The translations under genes were made by a program, and so were the position numbers. From Jiulongibacter sp024742395 (GTDB taxonomy: Bacteria > Bacteroidota > Bacteroidia > Cytophagales > Spirosomataceae), in NCBI GenBank assembly GCA_965249455.1, contig OZ252236.1:4402001-4466000 (forward strand): a stretch of 64,000 bases of DNA, in the 5' to 3' direction. The notes below the pieces were generated by a model. That model ran no database searches and was not told the DNA's origin. It saw nothing but the letters and a program-made list of their open reading frames with translations. Positions 10,401-18,725 of this stretch are shown in pieces; position 1 is the first letter of the stretch, and each line of letters begins with the position of its first letter.

Positions 10401-10882
10401 ATTGTCCCTTTAACTCTAACTGTAACTCCAATAAAACCTTCACCGTTTTCATCCAGTACTCTTCCTTCTATTTTATTCAATGATGAGGACTTTTCATCTT
10501 TTATTATTTTATACTCTTCTGTATCCCTCTTTATAACTATTTGATTTCCAGAGACAGCATAACTTAATCTTAATCCAGATAAAACACCACTTAACACCTC
10601 AGCAACTGTTTTATTTGAGTAATTGGCACTAACCTTCTGATTCGCATTTATTAAATCAGAGCTATAAATGAATTTTATATCACTAACTTTTTCAATCTCG
10701 TAAAATAGAAACTTTATAGGCTTCCTCTCAAGTTTAAGAGATATCCTCTGCTCCAAAATACCCTGAGAGTAGCTTTCATTCGCAAATGAACCCGTTAGAA
10801 AACAAATCAGAAGAAGGAATTGTATTACTGATATTCTCATGATATTGAGGAGTATCCTTGTTTTAGGATATGATTTTTGCAT
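7427..10882 (-). CDS. SusC/RagA-family TonB-dependent transporter with STN signalling domain
   Basis: This is a 1151-residue outer-membrane transporter. The order is: signal peptide (to about 35-40), an STN domain (about 45-120, with KFIYSSDLINANQKVSANY), a carboxypeptidase-regulatory-like domain (about 137-210, KIEGRVLDENGEGFIGV), a TonB box EVIVVGYGTQ, a plug domain and a 22-strand barrel ending IGIQANL. The STN extension is typical of receptors that pass a substrate signal to a FecR-type anti-sigma factor, and such a pair sits directly upstream. An alternative start at Met15 (MRISVIQ) would give a tidier signal peptide. It forms the import pore with the SusD protein encoded next. Confidence 0.95.
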   Translation of the reverse strand: MQKSYPKTRILLNIMRISVIQFLLLICFLTGSFANESYSQGILEQRISLKLERKPIKFLFYEIEKVSDIKFIYSSDLINANQKVSANYSNKTVAEVLSGVLSGLRLSYAVSGNQIVIKRDTEEYKIIKDEKSSSLNKIEGRVLDENGEGFIGVTVRVKGTIIGTSTNGNGEFSIEANIGDELVFSFVGYEETTLIIGKETTLEVTMKPDFEALEEVIVVGYGTQKKVNLTGAVDQVTSTQLETKSVANIGQALQGVVPNLNINFSDGNPTKEPSFNIRGGTSFSGGSFKSGSPLILVDGIPMEINNLNPTDIESVSVLKDAASSAIYGARAAYGVILVTTKRGSKGMKPKISYSFTHQSQQPINRPKLLNSVEYQESLINAQILDGGLPSQDDEFKLQQVKNYYNNPQTAPSYYESGGTNIWVANVDPWKEFLKSSAPLKAHNISISGGSDKSIYYASFGYRDQEGLVALGDDYRKTYNTMLGFSTDLNKWLNIDTKVIYTNTGTKRPNGQGGYSAYSDNYFDYLSRIGWRVLMTPRFTPEDSPVGKMPTHTPLNAFINDGNITTQNSNLLMKVEGTIKLLDGFQFKTNYAYKLIDENQKMHLPYVLRVEKSWTPFGEGFSTVSKTFAKSDYTVFNAYFDFYKTLNEKHNVSAVVGYNQELSKYRDLTVQGNDLVTDAVTSLKLATGAKTYGDNESHWGIRGAFVRLNYNFDNKYLLEINSRYDGTSKFPKGDRFKLFPSISAGWRLSEENFMKGVKPVLSELKLRGSYGSLGNQDVANYAYISTYGLTPQVAYLMNGQRPIGINPPGLVSSNLTWETASTIDFGLDLTLWNKLGASFDWYKRVTRDILTTAEQLPSVLGTSVPNQNTGVMKTSGWEFSTKYSDQFKNGINYDFSLVFSDTQSEVVKFSGNPQRIVSSLYEGKKMGEIWGLETAGLFQSYDDIDVAPDQSQIAGGVWRPGDVQYKDINGDGKVTYGESTVSNSGDRQIIGNSLPRFQFGLNTNLSWKSIDFNMFWQGTGKRDYWSGSYLYWGLIRGSNIHGGIGTPEVYYNTWTPERTDAFYPAYKPAFKNMEVQSRYLLNAAFARLRNMTVGYTLPAKLTNKVKIERLRVFTSGFNIMTISKVPKFMDPENMNDAYPLMRSYTIGIQANL

Positions 10883-10926
10883 AACTTGTAAATGTTTAAA
10901 GGATGGGTAATTAATTCTTTAAATTT

Positions 10927-10985
10927 GCCTAACTGTAGGGCCAACTACAGTTAGGCCCGAGTCTTGGAAAATTTTTCCAAGACTC
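10927..10985. promoter_or_regulatory. Two tandem hairpins between fecR and susC
   Basis: Hairpin 1 (10927-10956) pairs GCCTAACTGTAG with CTACAGTTAGGC around a six-base loop, a perfect 12-bp stem. Hairpin 2 (10959-10985) pairs GAGTCTTGGAAAA with TTTTCCAAGACTC, a 13-bp near-palindrome. On the plus strand hairpin 2 is followed by a run of T. On the minus strand, the direction of transcription here, there is no T-run after either hairpin. They lie in the 144-bp gap between the anti-sigma gene and susC. They could be a partial terminator, an RNA processing or stabilising element, or part of the susC leader. Confidence 0.6.
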
Positions 10986-11026
10986 CTTTTTTTATGAAGA
11001 GTTCATTTCAAAATGGGTTGTTTAAA

Positions 11027-12118
11027 TCAATTCTTACTTTTTATTACTATCCTATTCTCAATTTCTTCAAAAGAGGCTTCTAGTGCCATGCAAATGAGTT
11101 TAAGCTTTTCTCTTAAAGGTTCATCTCCTAAATGAGCTGTTAACTTAGTCGAGGATAATTTCTCGTGATCATAGACAATTTCCACCTTATAGGCCTTTTC
11201 AATCGTTCTAAAAACGTGTTCTGCTCTTTCTTCGTTAAAATTAAAACTCAGGTACTCTATCTCTTCTAATAGGTCGTTTTCTTTAATTTTTTCAGGTATT
11301 AGGTTAAGCGTCCCTTTTCGTCTTACTTCTAATTTCTGATCCGGTTCAATAATTACCCCTTCAAGTTCCCTTCCTTCAATTTTGGATTTTTTGCGAGAAT
11401 CATTTTGTGTAAAAACGGAGACCTTGCCCGATTTAACTAAAACTTCTGCAGTATGTAGTTTCGAGTCAGTACGGATCGTAAAACTAGTCCCTAAAACCTT
11501 AGCTATCATATTATTAGCATACACAATAAAAGGCCTTTCCTTGTCTTTAAAAACCTCAAAAAAAACTTCACCTTCCATTATCAATTCTCTACGCTCTATA
11601 CCAAAAGTTTTTGGGTTGTAACTTATTCGAGTCTTAGGTTGTAGTAATAATGAAGACCCATCAGGTAAATTAACAAGCATTGGATGAGCTCCTAAGTTTT
11701 GTTTTTCAAAAATCTCGCCTGTGATCGATCTTACACTTTCCACATTTGTATTGTAACTGATTGCTCTCGAAGAATCTTCTATCCAATTCAATACAAAATA
11801 TCCACCAACCAGAAGGATTCCAACAACTGCAGCTGCAACTCTCAAATAGAATTTATTTTTAGAATTCACCTGCTGAATAAAATCAACATCCTTTTTATAA
11901 AGATTATCCTTTTCTACCTTATCCACTAGGTTTATGAATCGAGACTCAGTATCAACAATGACTTGAGGGTTTAGCACCTCCCACTCATGTAAATACTCAA
12001 AATATAATTCTTTGTTCTCATCTAACTTTAACCATTCGTGTATCATTCCAGCCTCGAAACTAGTATGCTTACCATCGAAAAACTTAAATAACATTTTTCT
12101 TGATATCGACTTTTCCAT
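11027..12118 (-). CDS. FecR-family anti-sigma factor
   Basis: The protein has 363 residues. The N-terminal cytoplasmic part (1-90) would bind the sigma factor. One membrane helix lies at about 91-112 (RVAAAVVGILLVGGYFVL). The periplasmic FecR domain contains LPDGSSLLLQPKTRISYN and MEGEVFFEV, followed by a C-terminal DUF4974-type domain (FNFNEERAEHVFRTIE). Family knowledge: FecR proteins hold an ECF sigma factor inactive until the STN domain of a loaded TonB receptor contacts the periplasmic part. It lies 20 bp after the sigma gene and is followed by susC with an STN domain, so all three signalling partners are contiguous. Confidence 0.93.
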   Translation of the reverse strand: MEKSISRKMLFKFFDGKHTSFEAGMIHEWLKLDENKELYFEYLHEWEVLNPQVIVDTESRFINLVDKVEKDNLYKKDVDFIQQVNSKNKFYLRVAAAVVGILLVGGYFVLNWIEDSSRAISYNTNVESVRSITGEIFEKQNLGAHPMLVNLPDGSSLLLQPKTRISYNPKTFGIERRELIMEGEVFFEVFKDKERPFIVYANNMIAKVLGTSFTIRTDSKLHTAEVLVKSGKVSVFTQNDSRKKSKIEGRELEGVIIEPDQKLEVRRKGTLNLIPEKIKENDLLEEIEYLSFNFNEERAEHVFRTIEKAYKVEIVYDHEKLSSTKLTAHLGDEPLREKLKLICMALEASFEEIENRIVIKSKN

Positions 12119-12138
12119 TCTACTAGTGAAATTCTTAA

Positions 12139-12786
12139 TTAGTTAACCATTAATAGAAGCAATACACTCATATAGGAATCTTTTGATAAAACCATTTTTA
12201 ACTTTTTCAGAGCTCGGCTTATCAACCTTTCGACAGCACTAACTGTAATATTCAATTCATCGGCAATTTCTACATAGCGTTTCCCGTCTAACCTATTAAG
12301 CTGAAAGGCTCTACGAGACTGTATAGGTAAGCAACCAATAGCCTTTTCTAATTGTTGAATAAGTTCATGGTAATTCATGATATCCTCCGGTGTAATTTGA
12401 ATTCCTTTGTTCAATACTTCCTGATTGATCTCTTCTATAAAATAATTTTTGTTAACGCTTCTATTTAAATAATTCAATGACCTATTTCTAACCGACTGAT
12501 ATAAATAAGATTTGTATGATATTTTCATCTCTATGCTACAACGCCTCTCCCAAAAATCTTCGAACACATCAGAAACTATGTCCTCAGCAACTTCTCGATC
12601 ATAAACCAATCGAATAGCATTACTACATAGTGCTGCGTAATAAAATCTAAACATTAGCTCAAATCCATCACTTGCAGACTCCTTGAAAGTATTTCTCAGA
12701 ATTAACTCCTGATTGAATTCTATCTCATTAGCTGAGAAATTCGTCAAATTCTGTTTCCTTAACTTTCGATCGGTATTTATTTTCAT
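12139..12786 (-). CDS. ECF RNA polymerase sigma factor (sigma-70 family)
   Basis: The protein has 215 residues from the ATG at 12786. The longer frame to 12825 begins with TTG and is less likely. Region 2 includes YDREVAEDIVSDVFEDFWER. Region 4 includes LPIQSRRAFQLNR and EIADELNITVSAVERLISRA, a helix-turn-helix for the -35 element. This is the usual Bacteroidota ECF type paired with FecR proteins. It is the first gene of the minus-strand uptake locus and presumably activates susC transcription when the anti-sigma releases it. A sigma-dependent promoter upstream of susC is expected but I could not define one. Confidence 0.92.
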   Translation of the reverse strand: MKINTDRKLRKQNLTNFSANEIEFNQELILRNTFKESASDGFELMFRFYYAALCSNAIRLVYDREVAEDIVSDVFEDFWERRCSIEMKISYKSYLYQSVRNRSLNYLNRSVNKNYFIEEINQEVLNKGIQITPEDIMNYHELIQQLEKAIGCLPIQSRRAFQLNRLDGKRYVEIADELNITVSAVERLISRALKKLKMVLSKDSYMSVLLLLMVN

Positions 12787-13141
12787 CTTATGATTGGTTA
12801 AGGTTGTACAATAATAAAGGCACAATTAACCCGAAATACCCCACATTGATTCTTGATATTTTTCAATAATATCTAAAATAAGAATAATTAAGTCCTCTCA
12901 AAGCTTTTTCAAGGACATTAGCCTCGCACCCATTTCCCCCTAGTTTCCAGAAGGTTTTGTGATAAGATTTAAAATAGGCAAGTCAAATTATTGAGTTGAA
13001 AAAAACTTAATAATTTCAAGGTGATAACCATCTGACTTTGAAGAAGTCCAATATTAAACTCAAATACCGTATAAATACCCTTTTATAGCGATTAGAACTT
13101 CACGAAATTCACCATTACATTCAACCTTAACCCATTAAGCC
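12787..13141. other. Intergenic region between the ECF sigma gene and the orphan gene at 13142
   Basis: This 355-bp AT-rich stretch separates divergent genes and should hold promoters for both. I find no convincing TAnnTTTG box in either direction, no inverted repeat and no tRNA or small-RNA signature. Confidence 0.5.
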
Positions 13142-13759
13142 ATGATAAATTTTTATGAATATACCAGCCTAAATGGTCAATTAATAAGAGATCGGAATGA
13201 AATTTTGTACACTTATAAAGGTGTGCAGTATTTCGTAAAACAAGCTCAAATTTCCTCCTATGTAAATCTTGCTCACAGATTAGGCATAGATGGTTTTGAA
13301 ATATTATTTTCACTAAGTAGACCTGGCGATTTAACTCTTTTAGCTAAAAAGACCATCGTCCCACAACAACCATTTGGTGAATTAGAAGAAAGGTTAAATG
13401 AAAAAATTGAAACCCTAAAAAATGAATTCATTGCTATTGGGGAATCCGTTATTATTACCAATAATTATGAACTTTGGAAAGACGAAAAAAGGGAGCGAAT
13501 TATATTTAACTACAGTGAGGCCAAGATAGAAATAAAGTTACCCAGAACAAGTGGAATTGAAGATAAGCTTAAAGACTGGGTGTTCTACTTTTGTTGGGTT
13601 AAGGGCGGAAAACCTATTAGTTTTAATAACGATATTCATTTTAATCAAGCAGGTTCGTTACATAAAAAGAAGGAGTTCTTACCAAATGGTGATGGTACAA
13701 AAAGTACTACTCTAAAAATAACTTTTTTAGAAGATATTGGTTACTTCTTAATAGATTAG
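13142..13759 (+). CDS. Hypothetical protein (orphan)
   Basis: This 205-residue soluble protein has no signal peptide or membrane helix. It starts MINFYEYTSLNGQL. It has a short charged, probably helical segment in the middle (ELEERLNEKIETLKNEF) and is otherwise beta-rich with many aromatic residues (DWVFYFCWVKGG). I recognise no family. It stands alone between the uptake locus and the defence-like operon, with long AT-rich gaps on both sides. That placement is usual for recently acquired cargo genes. No Shine-Dalgarno is evident before the ATG, which is common in Bacteroidota. Confidence 0.6.
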   Translation: MINFYEYTSLNGQLIRDRNEILYTYKGVQYFVKQAQISSYVNLAHRLGIDGFEILFSLSRPGDLTLLAKKTIVPQQPFGELEERLNEKIETLKNEFIAIGESVIITNNYELWKDEKRERIIFNYSEAKIEIKLPRTSGIEDKLKDWVFYFCWVKGGKPISFNNDIHFNQAGSLHKKKEFLPNGDGTKSTTLKITFLEDIGYFLID

Positions 13760-14176
13760 TAGTATCAAAGCAAAAGTTACCATTCCAACAGTTAGGTTTC
13801 TTTATCTTTATCCTGTCAATCTATCCTTTAACTTATACTTACCACCCTTGTTCATTCATAAAGAACAAGACCCACATTTGAGCTTTTTAGCTAGTCTTAA
13901 TAATTATAGGACACTATTACCTTAATTCAAACTTTCCAGACCAGAATAATCTAAATTGACTTCTTTGTGAATTTCCCTAATTCTTAGTCAAATGGAAATT
14001 GGTTATTCAGATAGCTATCTCACTAATTTTATTAGTTATTTACGCTGAAAAATCAGAATTTCATTGGAAAGTTCGACAAACTGCTTTTAGAACCTAAATC
14101 AGTTGATTATTAAAATTCCAAAAAGAATACTGAAGGGATATAAAGACACGTAAATTCGATTGAAATTATAAGCAAC
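13760..14176 (+). other. Intergenic leader region of the methylase operon
   Basis: This 417-bp AT-rich region precedes the methylase gene and must contain its promoter. TAAATTCG at about 14150-14157 is one base away from the TAnnTTTG -7 box, about 20 bp before the start codon, but no matching -33 element is clear. No gene, repeat or hairpin is seen. Confidence 0.4.
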
Positions 14177-16855
14177 ATGAACCTCACCCAGCTCGAAAAT
14201 CAGTTAAAAGAACTCACGGAAAAGCTCAATAAAGAAGAGTTTATCTACGATTTATTACTTGCCTATAAACTGCCAAAAGCCTCAATCGCCAGACTTAAAA
14301 ACGGAAACTTAAATCTTGCTAAAACTGAGGGAGATATCGTCTGGAAAAAGAAATTGAACTTTCAAGTTGTAACTGAAAGAGATTTACATCTGGCCGTTTC
14401 AGAAAACTGGAAAAGTTTGAAGCATAATGAGCGGTTTGTGGTGGTGACTGACTTTGTCAAGCTGGTGGCTATTGATACGCTCACTGAAGATAAATTAGAT
14501 ATTGAACTCAAAGAGCTCCATAAACACTACGATTTCTTTTTACCATGGGCAGGCATGGAAAAGGCCAAACATGCTGCTGAAAACCCCGCAGATAAGAAAG
14601 CAGCTGAAAAAATGGCCCGGCTTTTTGATGAACTTCGTAAAGACAACCCAGACAAATCTCCAGAATTTCTTCATCAATTAAACATTTTCTTTAGCCGTCT
14701 GCTGTTTTGTTATTTTGCAGAGGACACCCACATTTTTGAGGAGAACCAGTTTAGCTTAGCAATAGCTTCACACACCAAAAGTGATGGCAGTAACACCGCA
14801 GAATATCTATCTCGCCTGTTTGCTGTGCTAAACACACCGGATAAAGAACGAAACGATTTACCGAAATATCTTAGCGACTTCCCCTATGTAAATGGGGGTC
14901 TGTTTGCCGAGCAAATTATCTGTCCTCAATTTTCTGCTAAAAGCCGTCAATTACTAATAGACAATGGAGACAGCAACGACTGGTCTGCTATAAACCCTGA
15001 TATTTTCGGGTCTATGTTTCAGGCGGTGATAGATACCGAACAGCGGGGTAGCCTGGGCCAGCATTATACCTCGGTCTCTAATATCATGAAAGTGATAGGG
15101 CCGCTGTTTCTGGATGAACTCTATGAAACATTTAACGAAGCATGGAATGACCGTAAAAAGCTAATGCCACTGCTTCGTAGAATCTGGAAAATCAAAATCT
15201 TTGACCCTGCCTGTGGGAGTGGTAATTTCCTGATCATCGCCTATAAAGAACTCAGAAGGCTGGAAATGCAGATTTTCAAAGCCTTAGGAGATATTGCACT
15301 CTCGGAGATACATTTAAGTAATTTCTATGGCATAGAGATAGACGATTTTGCCCATGAGATAGCTCAGCTCTCTCTTTGGCTGGCAGAGCATCAGATGAAT
15401 GTGGAGTTTTTCAAAGAGTTTGGCCGAACCAACCCCACCCTGCCACTAAAAGAAGCTGGACATATAACCTGTGCCAATGCCTGCCGGGTAGATTGGGAAA
15501 CTATATGCCCTAAAAAGGAAGGGGATGAAATTTATATTTTGGGGAATCCACCGTATTTGGGAAGCAGTAATCAGGATAAAAGTCAAAAGGCCGATATGAC
15601 TTCTGTTTTTGCAGGATGGCGGAATTATAAGAATCTCGACTATATAGCTTGCTGGTTTTTAAAGGGGAGAAATTATTTGGTAAATGCTAAAGCCGCTTTA
15701 GCATTTGTTTCTACAAATTCTATATCGCAAGGAGAGCAAGTAGCAACATTCTGGCCAAATATTTTAACAGATGAAGTAGAAATATTCTTTGCTCATACCT
15801 CTTTCAAGTGGCAGAATAATGCCAAAGGAAATGCAGGTGTAAGTGTTGCTGTCATTGGTTTAAAGAACAGACAACACATAACTAAGAAGTATTTATACAC
15901 TCAAGGTATTAGACATTGGGTTGTCAATATCAATCCTTATTTGACGAATGCTAAAAATATTTATGTCGTAAAAAGGTCAAAAACTCTCTCCGAACTCCCT
16001 GAAATGACTTACGGAAATAAGGCGGTTTATGGAGAACCTCTTATTTTAAATAATTCTGAAAAAGAAGATCTATTTAGAATTGCTCCTGAATCTAAAAGCT
16101 TTATTAAAAAATTTATTGGAGCAAAAGAACTTATCAATGGAGGAAATAGATGGGTTATTTGGCCTGATAATGAACAATTCGAAATTGCCAATTCTATTCC
16201 AGAAGTCAATGAAAGATTTAATAAAGTCGCTGAATTGAGGTTAGAAAGTAAAGATATTGGAGCCCGTGAACTTGCCATCCGAAGTCATCAATTCAGAGAC
16301 ACAAAAACTACAAAGACTAATTCAGTGGTGATTCCTCTAACGAGTTCTGAAAGAAGAGAATATATCCCCGTTGATTTTACTGATAGTACTAGTATTCTGT
16401 CAAATGCTGTTAGTGTAATTTATGATTGTAACCCATGGATATTTTCCATTTTAAATTCAAAAATGCACATTATTTGGGTAAAGGCGGTTGCTGGACGTTT
16501 AGAGGATCGAATAAGGTATTCATCTGTCATTTGTTATAATTCTTTTCCATTTTTAAATATTACTTCCAAAACAAAGGATGATTTGAATATATGCACCTTT
16601 AAAATTATCGAAGAAAGACAGAAATACTCTGATAAAAATCTGGCCCAACTCTACGACCCAGATAAAATGCCGGAGGGGCTACGGGAGGCCCACCGCCTCA
16701 ATGATCTGGCCGTAGAGCGGTGTTACCGCAGCACTCCTTTTACCTCAGATGAAGAGCGGCTGGAGTACCTCTTTAAACTTTACGAGAAAATGATAGCTGA
16801 AGAGCAGGAACGTGATACGCTTTTTGCTAAACAGAAAAAGATAAGGAAGAAATGA
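14177..16855 (+). CDS. MmeI-like adenine-specific DNA methyltransferase
   Basis: The protein has 892 residues. An N-terminal region (1-130) and a helical spacer (about 140-330) precede the methylase core. SAM-binding motif I is FDPACGSGNF (about 342-351) and catalytic motif IV is GNPPYLG (about 456-462), the NPPY form of N6-adenine methylases. Flanking text such as GSMFQAVID and GQHYTSVSNIMKVIGPLF matches the MmeI/type IIG group. The C-terminal half (about 560-780) would be the target-recognition domain, followed by a helical tail. I do not see the D...ExK nuclease residues that MmeI carries at its N-terminus, so this copy is probably a methylase only. The stop codon overlaps the next start (ATGA), implying translational coupling. 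Confidence 0.88.
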   Translation: MNLTQLENQLKELTEKLNKEEFIYDLLLAYKLPKASIARLKNGNLNLAKTEGDIVWKKKLNFQVVTERDLHLAVSENWKSLKHNERFVVVTDFVKLVAIDTLTEDKLDIELKELHKHYDFFLPWAGMEKAKHAAENPADKKAAEKMARLFDELRKDNPDKSPEFLHQLNIFFSRLLFCYFAEDTHIFEENQFSLAIASHTKSDGSNTAEYLSRLFAVLNTPDKERNDLPKYLSDFPYVNGGLFAEQIICPQFSAKSRQLLIDNGDSNDWSAINPDIFGSMFQAVIDTEQRGSLGQHYTSVSNIMKVIGPLFLDELYETFNEAWNDRKKLMPLLRRIWKIKIFDPACGSGNFLIIAYKELRRLEMQIFKALGDIALSEIHLSNFYGIEIDDFAHEIAQLSLWLAEHQMNVEFFKEFGRTNPTLPLKEAGHITCANACRVDWETICPKKEGDEIYILGNPPYLGSSNQDKSQKADMTSVFAGWRNYKNLDYIACWFLKGRNYLVNAKAALAFVSTNSISQGEQVATFWPNILTDEVEIFFAHTSFKWQNNAKGNAGVSVAVIGLKNRQHITKKYLYTQGIRHWVVNINPYLTNAKNIYVVKRSKTLSELPEMTYGNKAVYGEPLILNNSEKEDLFRIAPESKSFIKKFIGAKELINGGNRWVIWPDNEQFEIANSIPEVNERFNKVAELRLESKDIGARELAIRSHQFRDTKTTKTNSVVIPLTSSERREYIPVDFTDSTSILSNAVSVIYDCNPWIFSILNSKMHIIWVKAVAGRLEDRIRYSSVICYNSFPFLNITSKTKDDLNICTFKIIEERQKYSDKNLAQLYDPDKMPEGLREAHRLNDLAVERCYRSTPFTSDEERLEYLFKLYEKMIAEEQERDTLFAKQKKIRKK

Positions 16856-18696
16856 AGAAGCAACCACAATTAGACCTTTTTGATCCCTTAAATGACCCGG
16901 ATTTCTATCTCTTGCAGGAAGTTTTTCCTGAGTCAGAATCTGATGAAATAGAATATAAATCTGCTCAGGGTGGCTTACCCAAAAGTCTTTGGGAAACGTA
17001 TTCTGCGTTTGCTAATTCTTTAGGAGGGATTATTGTTTTGGGTGTTAAAGAAACACAGTCAAAGGGTATTCAGGTTGAAGGTTTTGATGAAAAACAGATT
17101 CAAAAACTGAGCAAAGAATTTTGGGATTTAGTTAATGATCCTCAAAAGGTTTCCGTCAATCTCCTAAAAAGTGAATATGTACGGGTAATTCAACTTGTGG
17201 ATAAGAATGTATTGGCCATTTATGTACCGCCAGCCAGCAGGAGTCAAAAACCTGTTTATCTTAAAAAGAATCCATTTGATAATACTTTCAAACGAAATTT
17301 TGAGGGTGACTATAAATGCACTGATGAAGAAGTACGCAGAATGATTGCGGATGCAGACCTTAACTTCCATGCAGATAGCCGCATTCTTGAAGGATTTGAT
17401 ATGGATGATTTTGACATGGCATCTATCAGGCAATACCGTCAGTTGCTATCTTCCTCTAAACCAGGCCATATCTGGTTAACTTTAGACGATCAGGAGTTTT
17501 TGACGCAATTGGGAGCATTTAGAAGAGATCGTAAAACAAAATTAAGTGGGCCTACAATGGCAGGTATGCTAATGTTTGGAAAGAGTCAATCAATAATTGA
17601 CCCTGAGTGCTGTCCAATGTATTTTCCAGATTATCGTGAATATTTCTCAGAAGACCCTGAAGCCAGATGGACAGACAGGGTTTATCCTGATGGCACATGG
17701 GAATGTAATCTGTTTCAATTTTACAAGGTCATATGGCCTAAACTGGCCTCCAGGCTACCTAAACCTTTTCAGCTTAATGATCAGGGACAGCGTATAGATG
17801 ATTCACCTGCACATGAAGCATTACGGGAAGCCTTTGTGAACTGTCTGGTTCATAGTGATTATACGGCTCCGGGAAACATTGTTATAGAAAGCCATTTTGA
17901 ACATTATAGTTTTAGTAACCCTGGCACTTTGCTGGTTACTCTTTACCAGTATTATACGGGAGGTGTTAGTCAATGTAGAAATACCTCTATCCAAAAGATG
18001 TTCATGTTGATTGGTACTGCCGAAAAAGCTGGTAGCGGGGTTAATAAAATTATGAGTGGGTGGACATACGCCCATTGGAGAAGACCATTCTTAATGCTAC
18101 AGGCAAGTCCTGATAGATTGATTTTGGAAATGCCAATGGCAAGCACAATTCCTGAAAAAACCTTGGAGGAATTAGTGGAACTTTTTGGTGAAGAGGTAAG
18201 AGCTCTTGGTAGAGATGAGTTAACCATTTTATCAACTTGTGAAATCGAAGGCGATGTTACCAACAGCAAGCTTCAGTATATGCTTGATATACATAAAACT
18301 GATATAACCAAGATACTTCAGGAATTATGTAGAACAGGTTATTTAACTACGACTAATAAAGGGAGATGGACTACCTATAAACTAAACGCAGTAGATAGAT
18401 TTTCTAAAGGTGATGAGGACAGTTCTAATGAGGACAGTTCCAATGAGGACAGTTCTAATGAGGATAGTTCTAATGAGGATAGTTTAACACGGTTAAGTTA
18501 TGAAGAACTGGCTCTAGTGATTATGAAATTTTGCGAAAATGAGTATATGACAGTGGAAGAAATAGCTAAAGCTGTTAATAAATCTAGCAGACATCTTAAA
18601 AATAGAATAATACCTAAAATGCTTTCAGAAAATAAGTTAGAGAAGCGATATCCGGATAATCATCCGCAGCAAAAATATATAACAAAATATAGATAA
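16852..18696 (+). CDS. AlbA_2 / GHKL-ATPase protein with EDSSN repeat linker and winged-helix tail
   Basis: The protein has 614 residues. An AlbA_2 (Schlafen-type) nucleic-acid-binding domain lies near 20-155 (EIEYKSAQGGLPKSLWETYS, FANSLGGIIVLGVKE). A GHKL-type ATPase module of the HATPase_c_4 kind follows (about 318-420: HEALREAFVNCLVHSDY, GTAEKAGSGVNKI). A linker has four exact EDSSN repeats plus EDS (from residue 522), then a putative winged-helix segment (YMTVEEIAKAVNKSSRHLKN) to the end. Family knowledge: this architecture is annotated as RNA-binding or RecG-like ATP-binding protein and often sits beside modification or defence genes. The start overlaps the methylase stop by 4 bp. The repeat linker is the unusual part. 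Confidence 0.85.
   Translation: MKKQPQLDLFDPLNDPDFYLLQEVFPESESDEIEYKSAQGGLPKSLWETYSAFANSLGGIIVLGVKETQSKGIQVEGFDEKQIQKLSKEFWDLVNDPQKVSVNLLKSEYVRVIQLVDKNVLAIYVPPASRSQKPVYLKKNPFDNTFKRNFEGDYKCTDEEVRRMIADADLNFHADSRILEGFDMDDFDMASIRQYRQLLSSSKPGHIWLTLDDQEFLTQLGAFRRDRKTKLSGPTMAGMLMFGKSQSIIDPECCPMYFPDYREYFSEDPEARWTDRVYPDGTWECNLFQFYKVIWPKLASRLPKPFQLNDQGQRIDDSPAHEALREAFVNCLVHSDYTAPGNIVIESHFEHYSFSNPGTLLVTLYQYYTGGVSQCRNTSIQKMFMLIGTAEKAGSGVNKIMSGWTYAHWRRPFLMLQASPDRLILEMPMASTIPEKTLEELVELFGEEVRALGRDELTILSTCEIEGDVTNSKLQYMLDIHKTDITKILQELCRTGYLTTTNKGRWTTYKLNAVDRFSKGDEDSSNEDSSNEDSSNEDSSNEDSLTRLSYEELALVIMKFCENEYMTVEEIAKAVNKSSRHLKNRIIPKMLSENKLEKRYPDNHPQQKYITKYR
18415..18489 (+). repeat. 15-bp tandem repeat array 1 (within the AlbA_2 gene)
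   Basis: Units start at 18415, 18430, 18445, 18460 and 18475. The unit is GAGGAYAGTTCTAAT with single-base variants, and the last copy breaks down after nine bases. It encodes EDSSN in the reading frame of the gene. As the unit is a multiple of three, copy-number change would lengthen or shorten the linker without frameshift. Confidence 0.95.
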
Positions 18697-18725
18697 TCTA
18701 ACAAATAAGTTAAGACAGCTATAAT

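Noticed and set aside
12787..12825. Longer N-terminus of the ECF sigma factor from 12825
   Set aside because: That frame begins with TTG and adds 13 residues without family similarity. The ATG at 12786 is preferred.
17164..18269. Antisense frames opposite the AlbA_2 gene
   Set aside because: They mirror the coding strand, have no start signals or protein features and overlap a clear gene.
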